The position numbers were made by a program, and so were the translations under genes. Positions 24,585 to 33,693 of a stretch of 36,108 bases of DNA are shown piece by piece (positions within the stretch are counted from its first letter, which is position 1; the number at the start of each line of letters is the position of its first letter). Origin of the DNA: Pseudomonas bohemica (GTDB taxonomy: Bacteria > Pseudomonadota > Gammaproteobacteria > Pseudomonadales > Pseudomonadaceae). The stretch covers positions 1-36,108 of the forward strand of contig NZ_NKHL01000105.1 of assembly GCF_002934685.1 (NCBI RefSeq). Reading direction: 5' to 3'. The notes below the pieces were generated by a model that saw nothing but the letters and a program-made list of their open reading frames with translations, ran no database searches and had not been told where the DNA came from.

Positions 24585-25654
24585 CAGGCGCTCCTCGCGG
24601 AAAAGTCGATGCGCGGGTCGACCAGGGTGTAGCAGAGGTCGCCCACCAGCTTGATCAGCAGGCCGAACAGGGTGAACAGAAACAGCGTGCCGAACACTAC
24701 CGGGTAGTCGCGCGATACCGCCGCTTCGTAGCTCATGCGGCCGATGCCGTCCAGGCCGAAGATGGTCTCGATCAACAGCGAGCCGGCGAAAAACACCTCG
24801 ATCAGCGCCTGAGGTATGCCTGCGACCACCAGCAACATCGCATTGCGAAACACATGGCCGTACAACACGCGACGTTCACTCAGGCCCTTGGCCCTGGCGG
24901 TGACCACGTACTGGCGGCTGATCTCGTTGAGAAAGCTGTTTTTGGTGAGGATCGTCAGGGTGGCGAACCCGCCGAGCACCAGCGCACTGACCGGCAGCAC
25001 CAGATGCCACAGGTAATCGCGCACCTTGCCCAGGCTCGAGAGGCTGTCGAAGTCATCCGAGATCAGCCCCTGCGCCGGAAACCAGCTCAGATAGCTGCCC
25101 CCGGCGAACACCACGATCAGCAGGATGGCGAACAGAAACGCGGGCACCGCGTAGCCGACGATGATCAGCGTGCTGCTCCAGACATCGAAGCGGCTGCCAT
25201 GATGAACGGCTTTGCGAATGCCCAGCGGGATCGAGACCAAGTAGGTGATCAGCGTCGCCCAAAGCCCCAGCGAGAGGGTGACCGGCAGCTTCTGGGCGAT
25301 CAAACCAGTGACCGTCGCGCCGCGAAAGAAGCTGCTGCCGAAATCCAGCTGCGCGTAGTGGGTCAGCATCAGCCACAGCCGTTCGTGCATCGGCTTGTCG
25401 AAACCGTACTGATGCTTGATCGCTTCGACCAACTCAGGGTCCAGCCCCTGCGAACTGCGGCTGGCACTGCCGGACGCCGCGACTTCTGCGCCGCCACCCC
25501 CGACACCCGCGTTCGGGCTCAGGCCCTGTACTCGGGCAATCGCCTGTTCGACGGGACCGCCGGGCGCCGCCTGCACGATGAGAAAGTTGACCACCAGAAT
25601 GCACAACAGGGTGGGGACGATCAGCAGCAGACGCCGCAATGCATACGCCAGCAT
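24584..25654 (-). CDS. yejB: YejB-like ABC importer permease
   Basis: This 356-residue permease has an N-terminal membrane segment (about 7-30), a periplasmic insertion rich in Gly, Ala and Ser (about 45-70) and a transport domain with about five further segments. The coupling loop is [26 protein letters not shown] (residues about 255-277, key residues Ala, Gly, Leu). DFGSSFF and PLGIRKA are family motifs of peptide-permease B subunits. It follows yejA with one base between stop and start and overlaps yejE by one base. Confidence 0.95.
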   Translation of the reverse strand: MLAYALRRLLLIVPTLLCILVVNFLIVQAAPGGPVEQAIARVQGLSPNAGVGGGGAEVAASGSASRSSQGLDPELVEAIKHQYGFDKPMHERLWLMLTHYAQLDFGSSFFRGATVTGLIAQKLPVTLSLGLWATLITYLVSIPLGIRKAVHHGSRFDVWSSTLIIVGYAVPAFLFAILLIVVFAGGSYLSWFPAQGLISDDFDSLSSLGKVRDYLWHLVLPVSALVLGGFATLTILTKNSFLNEISRQYVVTARAKGLSERRVLYGHVFRNAMLLVVAGIPQALIEVFFAGSLLIETIFGLDGIGRMSYEAAVSRDYPVVFGTLFLFTLFGLLIKLVGDLCYTLVDPRIDFSARSA

Positions 25655-25655
25655 C

Positions 25656-27599
25656 TCAGCGAGCCTCCGAGGTTATAGCGGGCTGTGCGGTGGATTGCGC
25701 ACTGGTTTGCGGCGCCAGGCGCGCGGCCATCTGCTCATTGGTCAAGGGCGTCGGGCTGACCTGCCACCAGCTTTCCAGGCCTACGTCGTAGATCGGCTCG
25801 ACCTTCGGTTTGCCGAAACGGTTGGCGTACACCACCGGGGTGCCTTGCGAGTAGTAATTCGGAATCATGTAGAAACCCCACAGCAGCACCCGGTCCAGCG
25901 CATGGGCGTAATGCAGCATGTCATTGCGGCTGTTGGCCGCCACCAGGCCATCGATCAGCGAATCCACCGCAGGGTCGCGCAGCACCATGGCGTTGGAACT
26001 GCCGATCTGCCGCGCGCTCTGGGAACCGAACAGGTTGTACAGCTCCCGCCCCGGCGACAGGATCGGATTGCCGTTGTTGGGCAGGGTGACCACGATCATG
26101 TCGTAGTCACGGGCGTTGAGCCGGTTCATGTACTGCGCCGAATCGACCCTGCGGAAATTCAACGTGATGCCGATCTGCGCCAGCACCCGTTTGTACGGCA
26201 GGACCAGCCGCTCGAAACCACCCTGGCCGTCGAGGAAGGTGAACTCCAGTGGCTGGCCTGAAGCATTGACCAGCCGATTGTTTTTCGCCTGCCAACCGGC
26301 GTCGGCCAGCAGCTTCAGCGCCTTGAGCTGCTTGTCGCGAATGTAGCCGCTGCCATCGGTTTTCGGCGCGTGCCAGACCTGGCTGAACACTTCATCGGGG
26401 ATCTTGCCGAGCAGCGGCTCGAGAATCTTCAACTCCTGAGCGTCCGGCGGCTCGGTGGCGGCCATTTCGCTCTTGGGGAAGTAGCTCTCTTCGCGCACAT
26501 AGAAGTTGCGCATGATCTGGCCGTTGATCCACTCGAAATCCCAGAGCATGGCCAGCGCCTCGCGCACGCGACGGTCCTGAAACATCGGCTTGTCGAGGTT
26601 GAACACAAAACCCTGTCCCGCCACCGGGCGCTTTTTCGCCAGAATGGTCTTTTGCAGTCGCCCATCCTGCAGCGTCGGCGCGGTGTAGCCGACCACGTAT
26701 CCGGCCGACGAAAACTCGCGGTTATAGTCGAAGCTGCCCGCCTGAACCAGCTGCCGGGCGACGTCGACATCACCGTAGAAATTCACCGTTAGCGTGTCGA
26801 AGTTGTACAACCCGCGACTGACCGACAGGTCTTTGGCCCACCAGTCCTTGACCCGCTGAAAACTCACGCTGCGCCCGGCATCCACCCGGGAAACCCGATA
26901 CGGCCCGCTGCCCAGCGGGGGCTCGAAACCGCCGCCCTTGGCGAAGTCGCGGTTTCTCCACCAGTGCTCCGGCAGCACCCGCATGCTCGCCAGATCCAGC
27001 GCCAGGGTGCGATTGAGATTGCTCTTGAAGTCGAAGCGAATCTGCCCCGGTGCTTCGATGACCACGTCCTTGACGTCGCCATACAACGGCCGATAGCTGA
27101 AGCTGCCCTGAGTGATCAGGGTCTGGTAGGTGTAGCGCACGTCTTCGGCGGTGATCGGGGTGCCGTCGTCGAAACGTGCCTTGGGGTTGAGGTAAAAGCG
27201 CACCCACATATTGTCTGGATCGCGTTCCAGTTTTTCCGCGACCAGCCCGTAGACGGTGTAAGGCTCGTCCAGTGAACGATAGGCCAGTGGCGAATAGACC
27301 CAGGTGTCGATCTGGCTCACTGATATGCCCTGATCGACATAGGGCGACAGGTAGTTGTACTGACCGATTTCCTCGGCCGCGCGGCTCAGGGATCCGCCTT
27401 TGGGCGCATAGGGGTCGACGTAATCGAAGTGCTTGAAATCGGCCGGGTATTTGGGCGGCTCGCCGTACACGGTCAGCGCATGCAAAGGCGCGGCAATCGC
27501 CAGCGGCACCCCGGACAGGAACGAGATGAAAAACGCCACCGTATACAGCAGTGCGATGCCGGGGAGCAGGCGTCGCAACGAAAGAGGGGAAACGCACAT
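25656..27599 (-). CDS. yejA: YejA-like periplasmic peptide-binding protein
   Basis: This 647-residue protein has a signal peptide (basic LRRLLPG, hydrophobic core, cut near AIAA at about residue 36) and an SBP family 5 fold. It starts the mature part with [13 protein letters not shown] and carries the [13 protein letters not shown] motif of peptide-binding proteins. In E. coli the Yej system imports microcin C and peptides, and in other pseudomonads related transporters take up peptidyl nucleosides. AAGGA precedes the ATG by 10 bases. A terminator separates it from the receptor gene upstream, so it may depend partly on read-through or on its own promoter in the 153-base gap. Confidence 0.93.
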   Translation of the reverse strand: MCVSPLSLRRLLPGIALLYTVAFFISFLSGVPLAIAAPLHALTVYGEPPKYPADFKHFDYVDPYAPKGGSLSRAAEEIGQYNYLSPYVDQGISVSQIDTWVYSPLAYRSLDEPYTVYGLVAEKLERDPDNMWVRFYLNPKARFDDGTPITAEDVRYTYQTLITQGSFSYRPLYGDVKDVVIEAPGQIRFDFKSNLNRTLALDLASMRVLPEHWWRNRDFAKGGGFEPPLGSGPYRVSRVDAGRSVSFQRVKDWWAKDLSVSRGLYNFDTLTVNFYGDVDVARQLVQAGSFDYNREFSSAGYVVGYTAPTLQDGRLQKTILAKKRPVAGQGFVFNLDKPMFQDRRVREALAMLWDFEWINGQIMRNFYVREESYFPKSEMAATEPPDAQELKILEPLLGKIPDEVFSQVWHAPKTDGSGYIRDKQLKALKLLADAGWQAKNNRLVNASGQPLEFTFLDGQGGFERLVLPYKRVLAQIGITLNFRRVDSAQYMNRLNARDYDMIVVTLPNNGNPILSPGRELYNLFGSQSARQIGSSNAMVLRDPAVDSLIDGLVAANSRNDMLHYAHALDRVLLWGFYMIPNYYSQGTPVVYANRFGKPKVEPIYDVGLESWWQVSPTPLTNEQMAARLAPQTSAQSTAQPAITSEAR

Positions 27600-27646
27600 G
27601 TTCGGGCAATCCTTGGTTTGCAGGGCTGCGCACTCAAAGCGCTGGG

Positions 27647-27694
27647 AAAAATCCCCCGGCCGGAGAAAGGTGGACGAGACCTTGAAGCCGGGGG
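27647..27694 (-). terminator. Terminator between the TonB-dependent receptor gene and yejA
   Basis: GCCGGGGG (27687-27694) pairs with CCCCCGGC (27653-27660), with a smaller stem AAGGT/ACCTT inside (27667-27671 with 27679-27683). On the minus strand the stem is followed by ATTTTTCCC. It lies about 58 bases after the receptor stop and would reduce read-through into yejA. Confidence 0.7.
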
Positions 27695-27752
27695 CGCGAT
27701 TTCGCAGAAGGACTTCGTTACGCCGGAGCAGGAGCGCAACGAAGGATGTCGC

Positions 27753-30494
27753 TTAGAAGTGGTACGTGGCCTTGGCGAACAGGGTGCGGCCCAGTGGATC
27801 GGCATAACGCGGGTCATAGCCGGACTGGAAGTTGTAGGCCTGGTTGGTGAACGGCGGATCGCGGTCGAACAGGTTCTTCACTCCAGCGTCGACATCCAGC
27901 ACTTTCTCGAAGGTGTGACCTACCGACAGGTCCCACAACGAATACGAAGGCACGTTGCCGTTGGTGGCCCGGTCGTAATCGTTGTAACCGCTGGTGAAGC
28001 GGTTGGTCAGCGATGCCCGGCTGTCGCCCAGTGTCCAGCTGCCGATCAACACATGTTTCCAGCGCGCAATCACGCCGTCGCCCTGGAAGTCCCCGACCTT
28101 GTCTGTGTACGGTCCGTTGATGGTGTTCTGGAAGTCATAGCGGTCGACATAGGTGCCGGTCAGACCCACGCCGAACTGGCCATAGGGTGTGTTCGGGAAG
28201 CGGTAATCCAGGGTGACGTCGACACCGCTGGTCTTGACGATGCCCAGGTTCGAGTTGCCGGTCACGATGTTGGCGATCGAGCCGTCGGCATTGCGGATGA
28301 TGCGATCACCGTAGAGGTCCGACTGGTTGAACACCGTGGATTCGGGGAACGACTGGATCTGGTTGGAGATGTGAATCCACCAGAAATCCAGACCCATCGA
28401 CAGGTTGTTGATCGGCTGATAAACGAAGCCCAATGTCACGTTGCGAGCTTTTTCCGGCGCCAGGTTGGCGTTGCCACCACTGAGGTTGAGGAACTGCTGG
28501 TTACAGTCGCGACCGGCCTGACCGCCAGGCTGTACCGTGCCACCGGCGCAGAGGGTAGGGTCGTCGTAATAGCCCTGGCTGTAACTCAGGCTCTGTGGGG
28601 CGTAGAGTTCATACAGCGATGGTGCGCGGAAACCTTCACTGTAGGCGCCGCGCATCACCAGTTCCTTGAACGGCTGGAAGCGGAACGAGTATTTCGGGTT
28701 GGTGGTACTGCCGAAGTCGCTGTATTTGTCGTGACGCACGGCGGCGGACAGTTCCAGGCTGTCGAGCACCGGTACGTTCAGCTCGGCGTACTGGGCCTTG
28801 ACGCTGCGATCACCGGACACGGTGCCGGCCGAGTCCAGCCCCAGGCTGCTGATGTCGTCGACAAAGGTTTCGTAGTTCTGGTGAAGCTTCTCCTTGCGGT
28901 ATTCGCCGCCCAGTGCCAGACCCGCCTCACCGGCGCCGAACCAGTCACCGATCTCGCGGCTTATTTTCCCATCGAAACCATACACACGGCCGACAGCGGT
29001 TGAGTATTCGCCGTGGTAGGCGGCGTTTTCGATGTATTGCTGACCGGCTGCCGACTGCGCCCCGAACGGGTTGAGCAGGCCGCTGGCAAGACCGGCCTTG
29101 AGCGCCGAATCGCTGACGTAGCCGGAGGTGACCGAGGAAATCACTTTGTTCTGGTTGTAGGACGCGCCGACGTTGTAGTCCCAACCGCCGACGGTGCCGT
29201 CGAAGGTCAGCAGCAGCCGCTGGCTGGTGTTCTCGTCCTTGCTGCCACGAGCGCCCGCCGCGGTTTCACGCCAGGCGGTATCCACCGGTTGAGTCGGGTC
29301 GAGGTCGAAGCTGGTCGGGCCAGGGGTGATGCCGTTGCCCGGGTAGTACGGCGAGGAGGGGTCGATGCTCAGCCCGGTGAGCGGTGCAGGACCAATGCTG
29401 GTGGCGTTATTGTTGCGAGCCCAGAAGTATTCCAGGCTGACGTTGTGGTCTTCGGCGAGCTTGCCGGTGGCTCTGCCGAAGAATGAGGTTTTCTCGGTCT
29501 GCGGAACCAGATCGATGTACTCGCGGGTGCTGAACCGGCACACTCCGTTAACGCCGACCAGGCTGGGGCCTGCGCAGTTCGGGCCGAGTGGGTTGGCGCT
29601 GTTGTTGCCCTGATAGTAGTTGCCGGGAAACGCGGTGCCCGAGGTCTGGTCGAGGCCGCGTCCGGGCGCGTAATCCTTCGCGAAGCCGCGATCATTGGCG
29701 TCCAGGTTCTGCTGCTTGTTGTAGTTAAAGACGCCCATCACGTTGAAGCGGTCTTCGTCCAGGTCACCGAAGCCCCAACTGGCGCTTGCGTCTTTGCTGG
29801 CGCCGCCACCGCTTGCCGTCGGCGTGTCGCCGCCCAAGCTCAGGGTGCCGTCGGTCAAGGACTTCTTGGTGATGAAGTTGATCACACCGCCGATAGCGTC
29901 GGTGCCATAGAGCGCTGATGCGCCGTCACGCAGCACTTCGATACGGTCGATGGCGGCGAACGGGATCATGTTCAGGTCGATGGCGCTGCCATTGGGTGTG
30001 CCGACGCCGGACAGGGCGTTGTTGGCCAGACGGCGGCCATTGAGCAGGACCAGGGTCTTGTTGGCGCCGATGCCGCGCATGTCGGCGTACGACGCGCCGC
30101 CTGTGGAGGCGCCCACCGAGCCTGAACTGTTGTACATCGACTGGCTGCCGGTAATTCGCTGAACCATCTGTTCGGTGGTGGTCACGCCCTGCTTTTTAAG
30201 CTCTTCGGCGCGCAGGATCGTCACCGGCACCGCGGTTTCCGCGTCGGCCCGGCGTATGGCCGAACCGGTCACTTCAACCCGTTGCAACTGGGTTGTGGCC
30301 GGCACTGCCGCCGCGGCCACCGGCACCGCGGCTTCGCTGGCCGGGGCCACGTCATTGCCGCCAGTGGCGTCGGCGCTGTCGGCGGCATACGCCGATCCCA
30401 TGCCCATCGCCAAGGCACAAATCAGGGCCCGTGGATGGCGTTGTACCGCGATAGCCAGTGGCTTGAGGGTAAAACCAGGAAAACTCATCAGCAT
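27753..30494 (-). CDS. TonB-dependent outer-membrane receptor
   Basis: This 913-residue protein has a signal peptide (cut near SAYA-AD, about residue 37), a plug domain (about 75-210: VPVTILRAEEL, MRGIGANKTLVLLNGRR, IERIEVLRDG-like, YGTDAIGGVINFITKK) and a 22-strand-type barrel ending in the sorting residue Phe (ATYHF). LQRVEVTGSAIRR just before the plug probably includes the TonB contact. It lacks an N-terminal signalling domain. No siderophore-specific feature is recognised; the yejABEF genes downstream suggest a peptide-like substrate. The ATG at 30494 is preferred over an upstream ATG (30608), which would place an unlikely tail before the signal peptide. The ribosome binding site is weak. 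Confidence 0.92.
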   Translation of the reverse strand: MLMSFPGFTLKPLAIAVQRHPRALICALAMGMGSAYAADSADATGGNDVAPASEAAVPVAAAAVPATTQLQRVEVTGSAIRRADAETAVPVTILRAEELKKQGVTTTEQMVQRITGSQSMYNSSGSVGASTGGASYADMRGIGANKTLVLLNGRRLANNALSGVGTPNGSAIDLNMIPFAAIDRIEVLRDGASALYGTDAIGGVINFITKKSLTDGTLSLGGDTPTASGGGASKDASASWGFGDLDEDRFNVMGVFNYNKQQNLDANDRGFAKDYAPGRGLDQTSGTAFPGNYYQGNNSANPLGPNCAGPSLVGVNGVCRFSTREYIDLVPQTEKTSFFGRATGKLAEDHNVSLEYFWARNNNATSIGPAPLTGLSIDPSSPYYPGNGITPGPTSFDLDPTQPVDTAWRETAAGARGSKDENTSQRLLLTFDGTVGGWDYNVGASYNQNKVISSVTSGYVSDSALKAGLASGLLNPFGAQSAAGQQYIENAAYHGEYSTAVGRVYGFDGKISREIGDWFGAGEAGLALGGEYRKEKLHQNYETFVDDISSLGLDSAGTVSGDRSVKAQYAELNVPVLDSLELSAAVRHDKYSDFGSTTNPKYSFRFQPFKELVMRGAYSEGFRAPSLYELYAPQSLSYSQGYYDDPTLCAGGTVQPGGQAGRDCNQQFLNLSGGNANLAPEKARNVTLGFVYQPINNLSMGLDFWWIHISNQIQSFPESTVFNQSDLYGDRIIRNADGSIANIVTGNSNLGIVKTSGVDVTLDYRFPNTPYGQFGVGLTGTYVDRYDFQNTINGPYTDKVGDFQGDGVIARWKHVLIGSWTLGDSRASLTNRFTSGYNDYDRATNGNVPSYSLWDLSVGHTFEKVLDVDAGVKNLFDRDPPFTNQAYNFQSGYDPRYADPLGRTLFAKATYHF

Positions 30495-30688
30495 GGTAAT
30501 TTCCGATTTATTCCAGACGTTATTGAAATGGCCTTGTGAGCCCTCGTTGCTCCGACGCGGTTGTGGCGGTCGGGAAATCCGTTTTTCAAGCAAGCCGCTC
30601 CCCTCCATGGCAAATCCACGGACGGCCGGTACATCGGGAGTTGGGTGTGCAGGGCCGCGTCTGGCGCAGCCCTCAGTTCATGCGCGCG

Positions 30689-31090
30689 TCATTTGGAGGT
30701 CATCACCGAAATCTTCGTGATCCCCGAGCGCTCGATGGACGCCATCGCCTTGGCCACCTGGCCATAGTTGACGCTGGTGTCGGCCTGCAATTGCACCCGA
30801 ACTTCCGGGTCCTTGGCCTTGACGTCCTTGAGGCTGACTTCCAGCGACTCCGGGGCGATCTCGGACTTGGCAAGGTAAAACTTGCCGTCCTGATCGACGC
30901 TGACCACCACCGGGTCTTTCTTCTCGGCGGGGGCGACGGCGTCGGTTTTCGGCAGGTTGACCTTGATCGCGTTGGTCATCAGCGGCGCGGTGACGATGAA
31001 CACCACCAGCAGCACGAGCATCACGTCCACCAGCGGCGTGACGTTCATTTCGCTGAGTACTTCGTCGCTGTCTTGAGTAGAGAAAGACAT
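30689..31090 (-). CDS. exbD: ExbD-like TonB-complex proton channel subunit
   Basis: This 133-residue inner-membrane protein has one membrane segment (about 19-40) with the essential Asp22 in NVTPLVDVMLVLL, followed by a periplasmic domain. With ExbB it uses the proton gradient to drive TonB. Its start overlaps the exbB stop by one base and GGGAGG lies 7 bases ahead. The gap to the receptor gene is 194 bases and shows nothing distinct. Confidence 0.95.
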   Translation of the reverse strand: MSFSTQDSDEVLSEMNVTPLVDVMLVLLVVFIVTAPLMTNAIKVNLPKTDAVAPAEKKDPVVVSVDQDGKFYLAKSEIAPESLEVSLKDVKAKDPEVRVQLQADTSVNYGQVAKAMASIERSGITKISVMTSK

Positions 31091-31797
31091 CAGCTCGCCT
31101 CCCGAACGGTCTGGCCATTCTTTTGGGCGATCGGCTGACGGTTGATTGCGAAGGCGCTGCGCTGGGCCAGGGCGTCGAAGTCATGGGCGAAGTCGTCCAT
31201 GTCGGCCACGGCCAGCTTCAGGCGGCGCAGGAAGAAGTTGTAAATCAGCACCGCCGGTACCGCGACCGCGATCCCCACGCCGGTGGCGATCAGGGCATGA
31301 CCGATAGGGCCTGCCACGGTTTCAAGACTGGCCGAGCCGCTGGCACCGATGCTCTGCAGCGCCTCCATGATCCCCCAGACGGTGCCGAACAGACCGATGA
31401 AAGGCGCGGTACTGCCGATACTGGCGAGGATGGCTTGCCCGGCTTCCAGCGAGCGGCGTTCTTTCTGGATCTGCTGGCGCAGGTTGCGCTCCAGACGGTC
31501 CGAGCGGTTGATGGTGTGGGCCAGCTGCTGAGTGGTGCGTGGGGTTTCTTCCACGGACATCGCCTCGAAACCGCTATTGGCGATGCGCGCCAGGGCGCCG
31601 GGGTATTGCGTGGCGTGTTCGGCGGCGGTGAGCAGATCTGGCGCGGTCCAGAAGGCCTTGGTGAACTGTCTGTTCTGGTTCTTCTGGCGCAGGTATTGCG
31701 CGGACTTGATCAGCAACAGTGCCCAACTGAGCACCGAAAACAGCACCAGCGCCCAGAGCACGCCAGGGACAATCATGGAAGAGAGAGATTCGTTCAT
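31090..31797 (-). CDS. exbB: ExbB-like TonB-complex proton channel subunit
   Basis: This 235-residue inner-membrane protein has three membrane segments: about 9-30, a second around 130-155 with ASIGSTAPFIGLFGTVWG, and a third around 170-195 with ATGVGIAVAVPAVLIYN. The order and the conserved Thr residues match ExbB of the MotA/TolQ/ExbB family. A good GAGGTG stands before the ATG. It begins 49 bases after tonB and is coupled to exbD. Confidence 0.95.
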   Translation of the reverse strand: MNESLSSMIVPGVLWALVLFSVLSWALLLIKSAQYLRQKNQNRQFTKAFWTAPDLLTAAEHATQYPGALARIANSGFEAMSVEETPRTTQQLAHTINRSDRLERNLRQQIQKERRSLEAGQAILASIGSTAPFIGLFGTVWGIMEALQSIGASGSASLETVAGPIGHALIATGVGIAVAVPAVLIYNFFLRRLKLAVADMDDFAHDFDALAQRSAFAINRQPIAQKNGQTVREAS

Positions 31798-31846
31798 GGT
31801 TTCACCTCACCAGCTATATAAGAGTTGTCTGTGGTTTGCCTGCCGG

Positions 31847-32683
31847 TCATTCCGGCAACTTGAAATCGATGGTCTGGGTCGCGAAGCCCTCGATCGGCGT
31901 GTCGCCGCGCTTGGCCGGAATGAACTTCCAGTTGCGCACCGTTTCCACTGCCGCGTCGTCCAGCACCTGTTTGCCGCTGGATTTGGTCACCTCGACGCTC
32001 CCTGCGCGGCCGTTGGGCAAGACCTTGATGCGCAGGATCACTCGACCTTCCATGCCTTTGCGCAAAGCAGCGCCGGGGTACTCCGGTGGCGGATTGCCCA
32101 GGCTCGCCAGCCCCGAGATCGCAGCCGATTCCTTGACCGGTGCAGCAGGTGCGGGGGCTGCCGGAGCAGGCGCTGGGGCAGGGGTCGGCGCGGGCGCAGG
32201 CGTGCTCGGTGCGGCGGGCACGGGCGGCGCAGGCGGGGTCGGTTTCTTCACCGGCTCCGGTTTCTTGACCGGTTTGGGCTTCTCGACCTTGGGTTTGTCC
32301 ACCGGTTTGGGCGGCGGTTTGACGGCGTCCGGGTCCTCCACCGGTTGTTCCGGTTCTGGAGGCGGCGGAGGAGGTGGGGGCGGTGGCGGTGGCGGCGGCT
32401 CGGGAGGTGGTGGTTCCGGCGTCGGCGGCGTCGGGCTGGTCAGCTCGACCGTCATCTCAGGCACTTGCGGGGCAACTTCCGGTACTTCGGATTTTGCTGT
32501 TTGCATGTACCACCAGATGGCGCCATGAATAAGGACCGAAGCGGCAATCAATATCAACACTTGCGGCCTGTTCAACCCGCCAGGACGTGAAGTGTTTTCC
32601 TTGAAAGGAATGCTCGGCCACACCCTGGAAAGTTCATCCGGGGACGGTTCTGGCATTGCTTTCGTCTTTACCGCGTCGTTCAT
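31847..32683 (-). CDS. tonB: TonB energy-transducing protein
   Basis: This 278-residue protein has a cytoplasmic head, a membrane segment (about 41-60) with the SVLIH motif (Ser49-His53) that contacts ExbB-ExbD, a proline-rich periplasmic linker (about 82-183) and a C-terminal TonB domain (about 195-278: PPEYPGAALRKGMEG, VEVTKSSG, NWKFIPAKRG). The linker holds an almost unbroken proline run around 95-109 and later Pro-Ala repeats. The ATG at 32683 is chosen because GAGGGAGC stands 6 bases before it. Being first in a run with exbB, exbD and a receptor suggests a dedicated copy rather than the housekeeping TonB. Confidence 0.95.
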   Translation of the reverse strand: MNDAVKTKAMPEPSPDELSRVWPSIPFKENTSRPGGLNRPQVLILIAASVLIHGAIWWYMQTAKSEVPEVAPQVPEMTVELTSPTPPTPEPPPPEPPPPPPPPPPPPPPEPEQPVEDPDAVKPPPKPVDKPKVEKPKPVKKPEPVKKPTPPAPPVPAAPSTPAPAPTPAPAPAPAAPAPAAPVKESAAISGLASLGNPPPEYPGAALRKGMEGRVILRIKVLPNGRAGSVEVTKSSGKQVLDDAAVETVRNWKFIPAKRGDTPIEGFATQTIDFKLPE

Positions 32684-32809
32684 TAAAGCTCCCTCGGGTA
32701 GTTGAAGGGCAATAAGAGTCCGTTCAAACATTGGGTAAATGTTCGAATGCCTGATGCTTGCACTTTCATAAGGCGCAAAACACCTGCAAGCAGACAGGGT
32801 AGTGTCAGC

Positions 32810-32837
32810 TTTATATCGGAAGAGATGTTGCTGTAAT
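32810..32837 (-). promoter_or_regulatory. Candidate promoter of the tonB operon
   Basis: On the minus strand ATTACA (32837-32832), a 16-base spacer and TATAAA (32815-32810) lie about 127 bases before the tonB start. This is the best housekeeping pattern found there. No clear Fur box (GATAATGATTATC-like) was seen between it and tonB. Confidence 0.4.
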
Positions 32838-32882
32838 GGCTATGGAGACGGCATCGCTAATCCTTGGTTTGTTGTCGTGTAC

Positions 32883-32920
32883 GGTTATGTACGGCGGTGT
32901 AGCTGCGTGGGTACATAGCC
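32883..32920. repeat. Inverted repeat upstream of tonB
   Basis: GGTTATGTAC (32883-32892) and GTACATAGCC (32911-32920) are complementary with one mismatch across an 18-base loop. A GTACGG pair also lies at the left arm. It is upstream of the candidate tonB promoter and could be a regulator site or chance. Confidence 0.3.
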
Positions 32921-33316
32921 ACTCTTAGCAACCGCTATGCCATGCAGGCCCTCTGGCGCGTAGTTTTGCGCAGTCCGGGTGCTGATGTCGCATTCCTGTA
33001 ACTTTTTATCGAATCGCAGATTAGTTCCGATGTGAGTTGACAGGAACCATTGGAACCAATTGAAAAAATCCAGGGTGATCGCGCCCTTCGACATCGCGCA
33101 AGATACTTCGCCAAGGTCGATATATTCACGGCTTATAAACGGCGCACCAAACTCGCGAACGGAGCGTCGAATTGGTGCATGAGGTACTAACTTCGCATGG
33201 GGCGCTTCCTGTGAAAGTGTGGCTGCAGGGTCGTAGAGTTGTAATGCCTTTGTTTGGGTCGAGCGGGTTCCACCAACTAATAAATGATGGCGATTTACTA
33301 TGTGCGCTGTTTCTAT

Positions 33317-33333
33317 ACGGGAATGTCCCGTTT
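33317..33333. repeat. Near-palindromic motif, copy 1
   Basis: ACGGGA-ATG-TCCCGT followed by TT is a perfect 6-bp palindrome around ATG. A near copy occurs at 33676-33693. The two sites flank the terminators and the possible gene remnant. Confidence 0.35.
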
Positions 33334-33377
33334 ATATAAATTGCGTGATTGTTGTCTTTCCGTCAGAACCCATAAAC

Positions 33378-33396
33378 AAAAAAGCGACATGTCGCT
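33378..33396 (-). terminator. Minus-strand rho-independent terminator (second of two)
   Basis: AGCGACATGTCGCT (33383-33396) is a perfect palindrome; read on the minus strand it runs straight into TTTTTT (33383-33378). No intact minus-strand gene ends just before it, apart from the possible remnant at 33463. Confidence 0.65.
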
Positions 33397-33403
33397 GAAC
33401 GCA

Positions 33404-33440
33404 AAAAATAAAAGAGCAGACAAACGCCAGTCCTGGCGTT
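33404..33440 (-). terminator. Minus-strand rho-independent terminator (first of two)
   Basis: AACGCCAG (33423-33430) pairs with CTGGCGTT (33433-33440); the minus strand then runs through a T-rich stretch with TTTTATTTTTT. It begins 22 bases after the minus-strand stop codon at 33463-33465, the normal place for a terminator of a gene ending there. Confidence 0.6.
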
Positions 33441-33462
33441 GAAGATCTCGAATACGTGGAAA

Positions 33463-33600
33463 TCAGAAAGTCAGACGCAAGAACGTGCCGGGTCGATGGT
33501 TTATACGGAGGGGGTCAAGCGAGCGGCGCCAAGCGGACGAGTCACCGACGTTGGCGAATGGGCGGCGCGAGGCGTGATGCAGTTTTGGTACCGATAGCAT
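33463..33600 (-). pseudogene. Possible 3' remnant of an outer-membrane receptor gene
   Basis: The minus-strand frame ending at 33463 closes with RPFANVGDSSAWRR, then DPLRINHRPGTFLRLTF and a stop. An alternating hydrophobic pattern that ends in Phe is what the last strand of a TonB-dependent receptor or other barrel looks like, and two terminators follow directly. Upstream of about 33600 the frame turns into low-complexity-free sequence with no barrel or plug motifs and no start, so at most about 40 codons survive. The left limit given is approximate. It could also be a chance frame. Confidence 0.3.
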
Positions 33601-33675
33601 AGACATGTGAGACACGTATCGAATTCCTTCTCGATGGACGCCAGACTTTTGGTTCGCGTCCTGCACTATTATTGG

Positions 33676-33693
33676 ACGGGGTAATGTCCGTTT
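33676..33693. repeat. Near-palindromic motif, copy 2
   Basis: ACGGGGTAATGTCCGTTT resembles ACGGGAATGTCCCGTTT at 33317: both read ACGGG, AATGTCC and GTTT in order with single-base insertions. This could be a binding site present in duplicate. Confidence 0.35.

Noticed and set aside
27429..29003. A 524-codon plus-strand open frame
   Set aside because: It is antisense to yejA and the receptor gene, both of which have clear motifs; its own product has none.
31836..32528. A Gly-rich plus-strand frame that looks like a PE-PGRS or fibre protein
   Set aside because: The glycine run is the complement of the proline codons in tonB.
32684..32840. A Fur box before tonB
   Set aside because: No stretch with adequate match to the GATAATGATTATC pattern was found by eye.
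32885..33094. A 69-residue minus-strand small protein
   Set aside because: It has no ribosome binding site, no recognised family and no conserved-looking start; it could not be supported as a gene.
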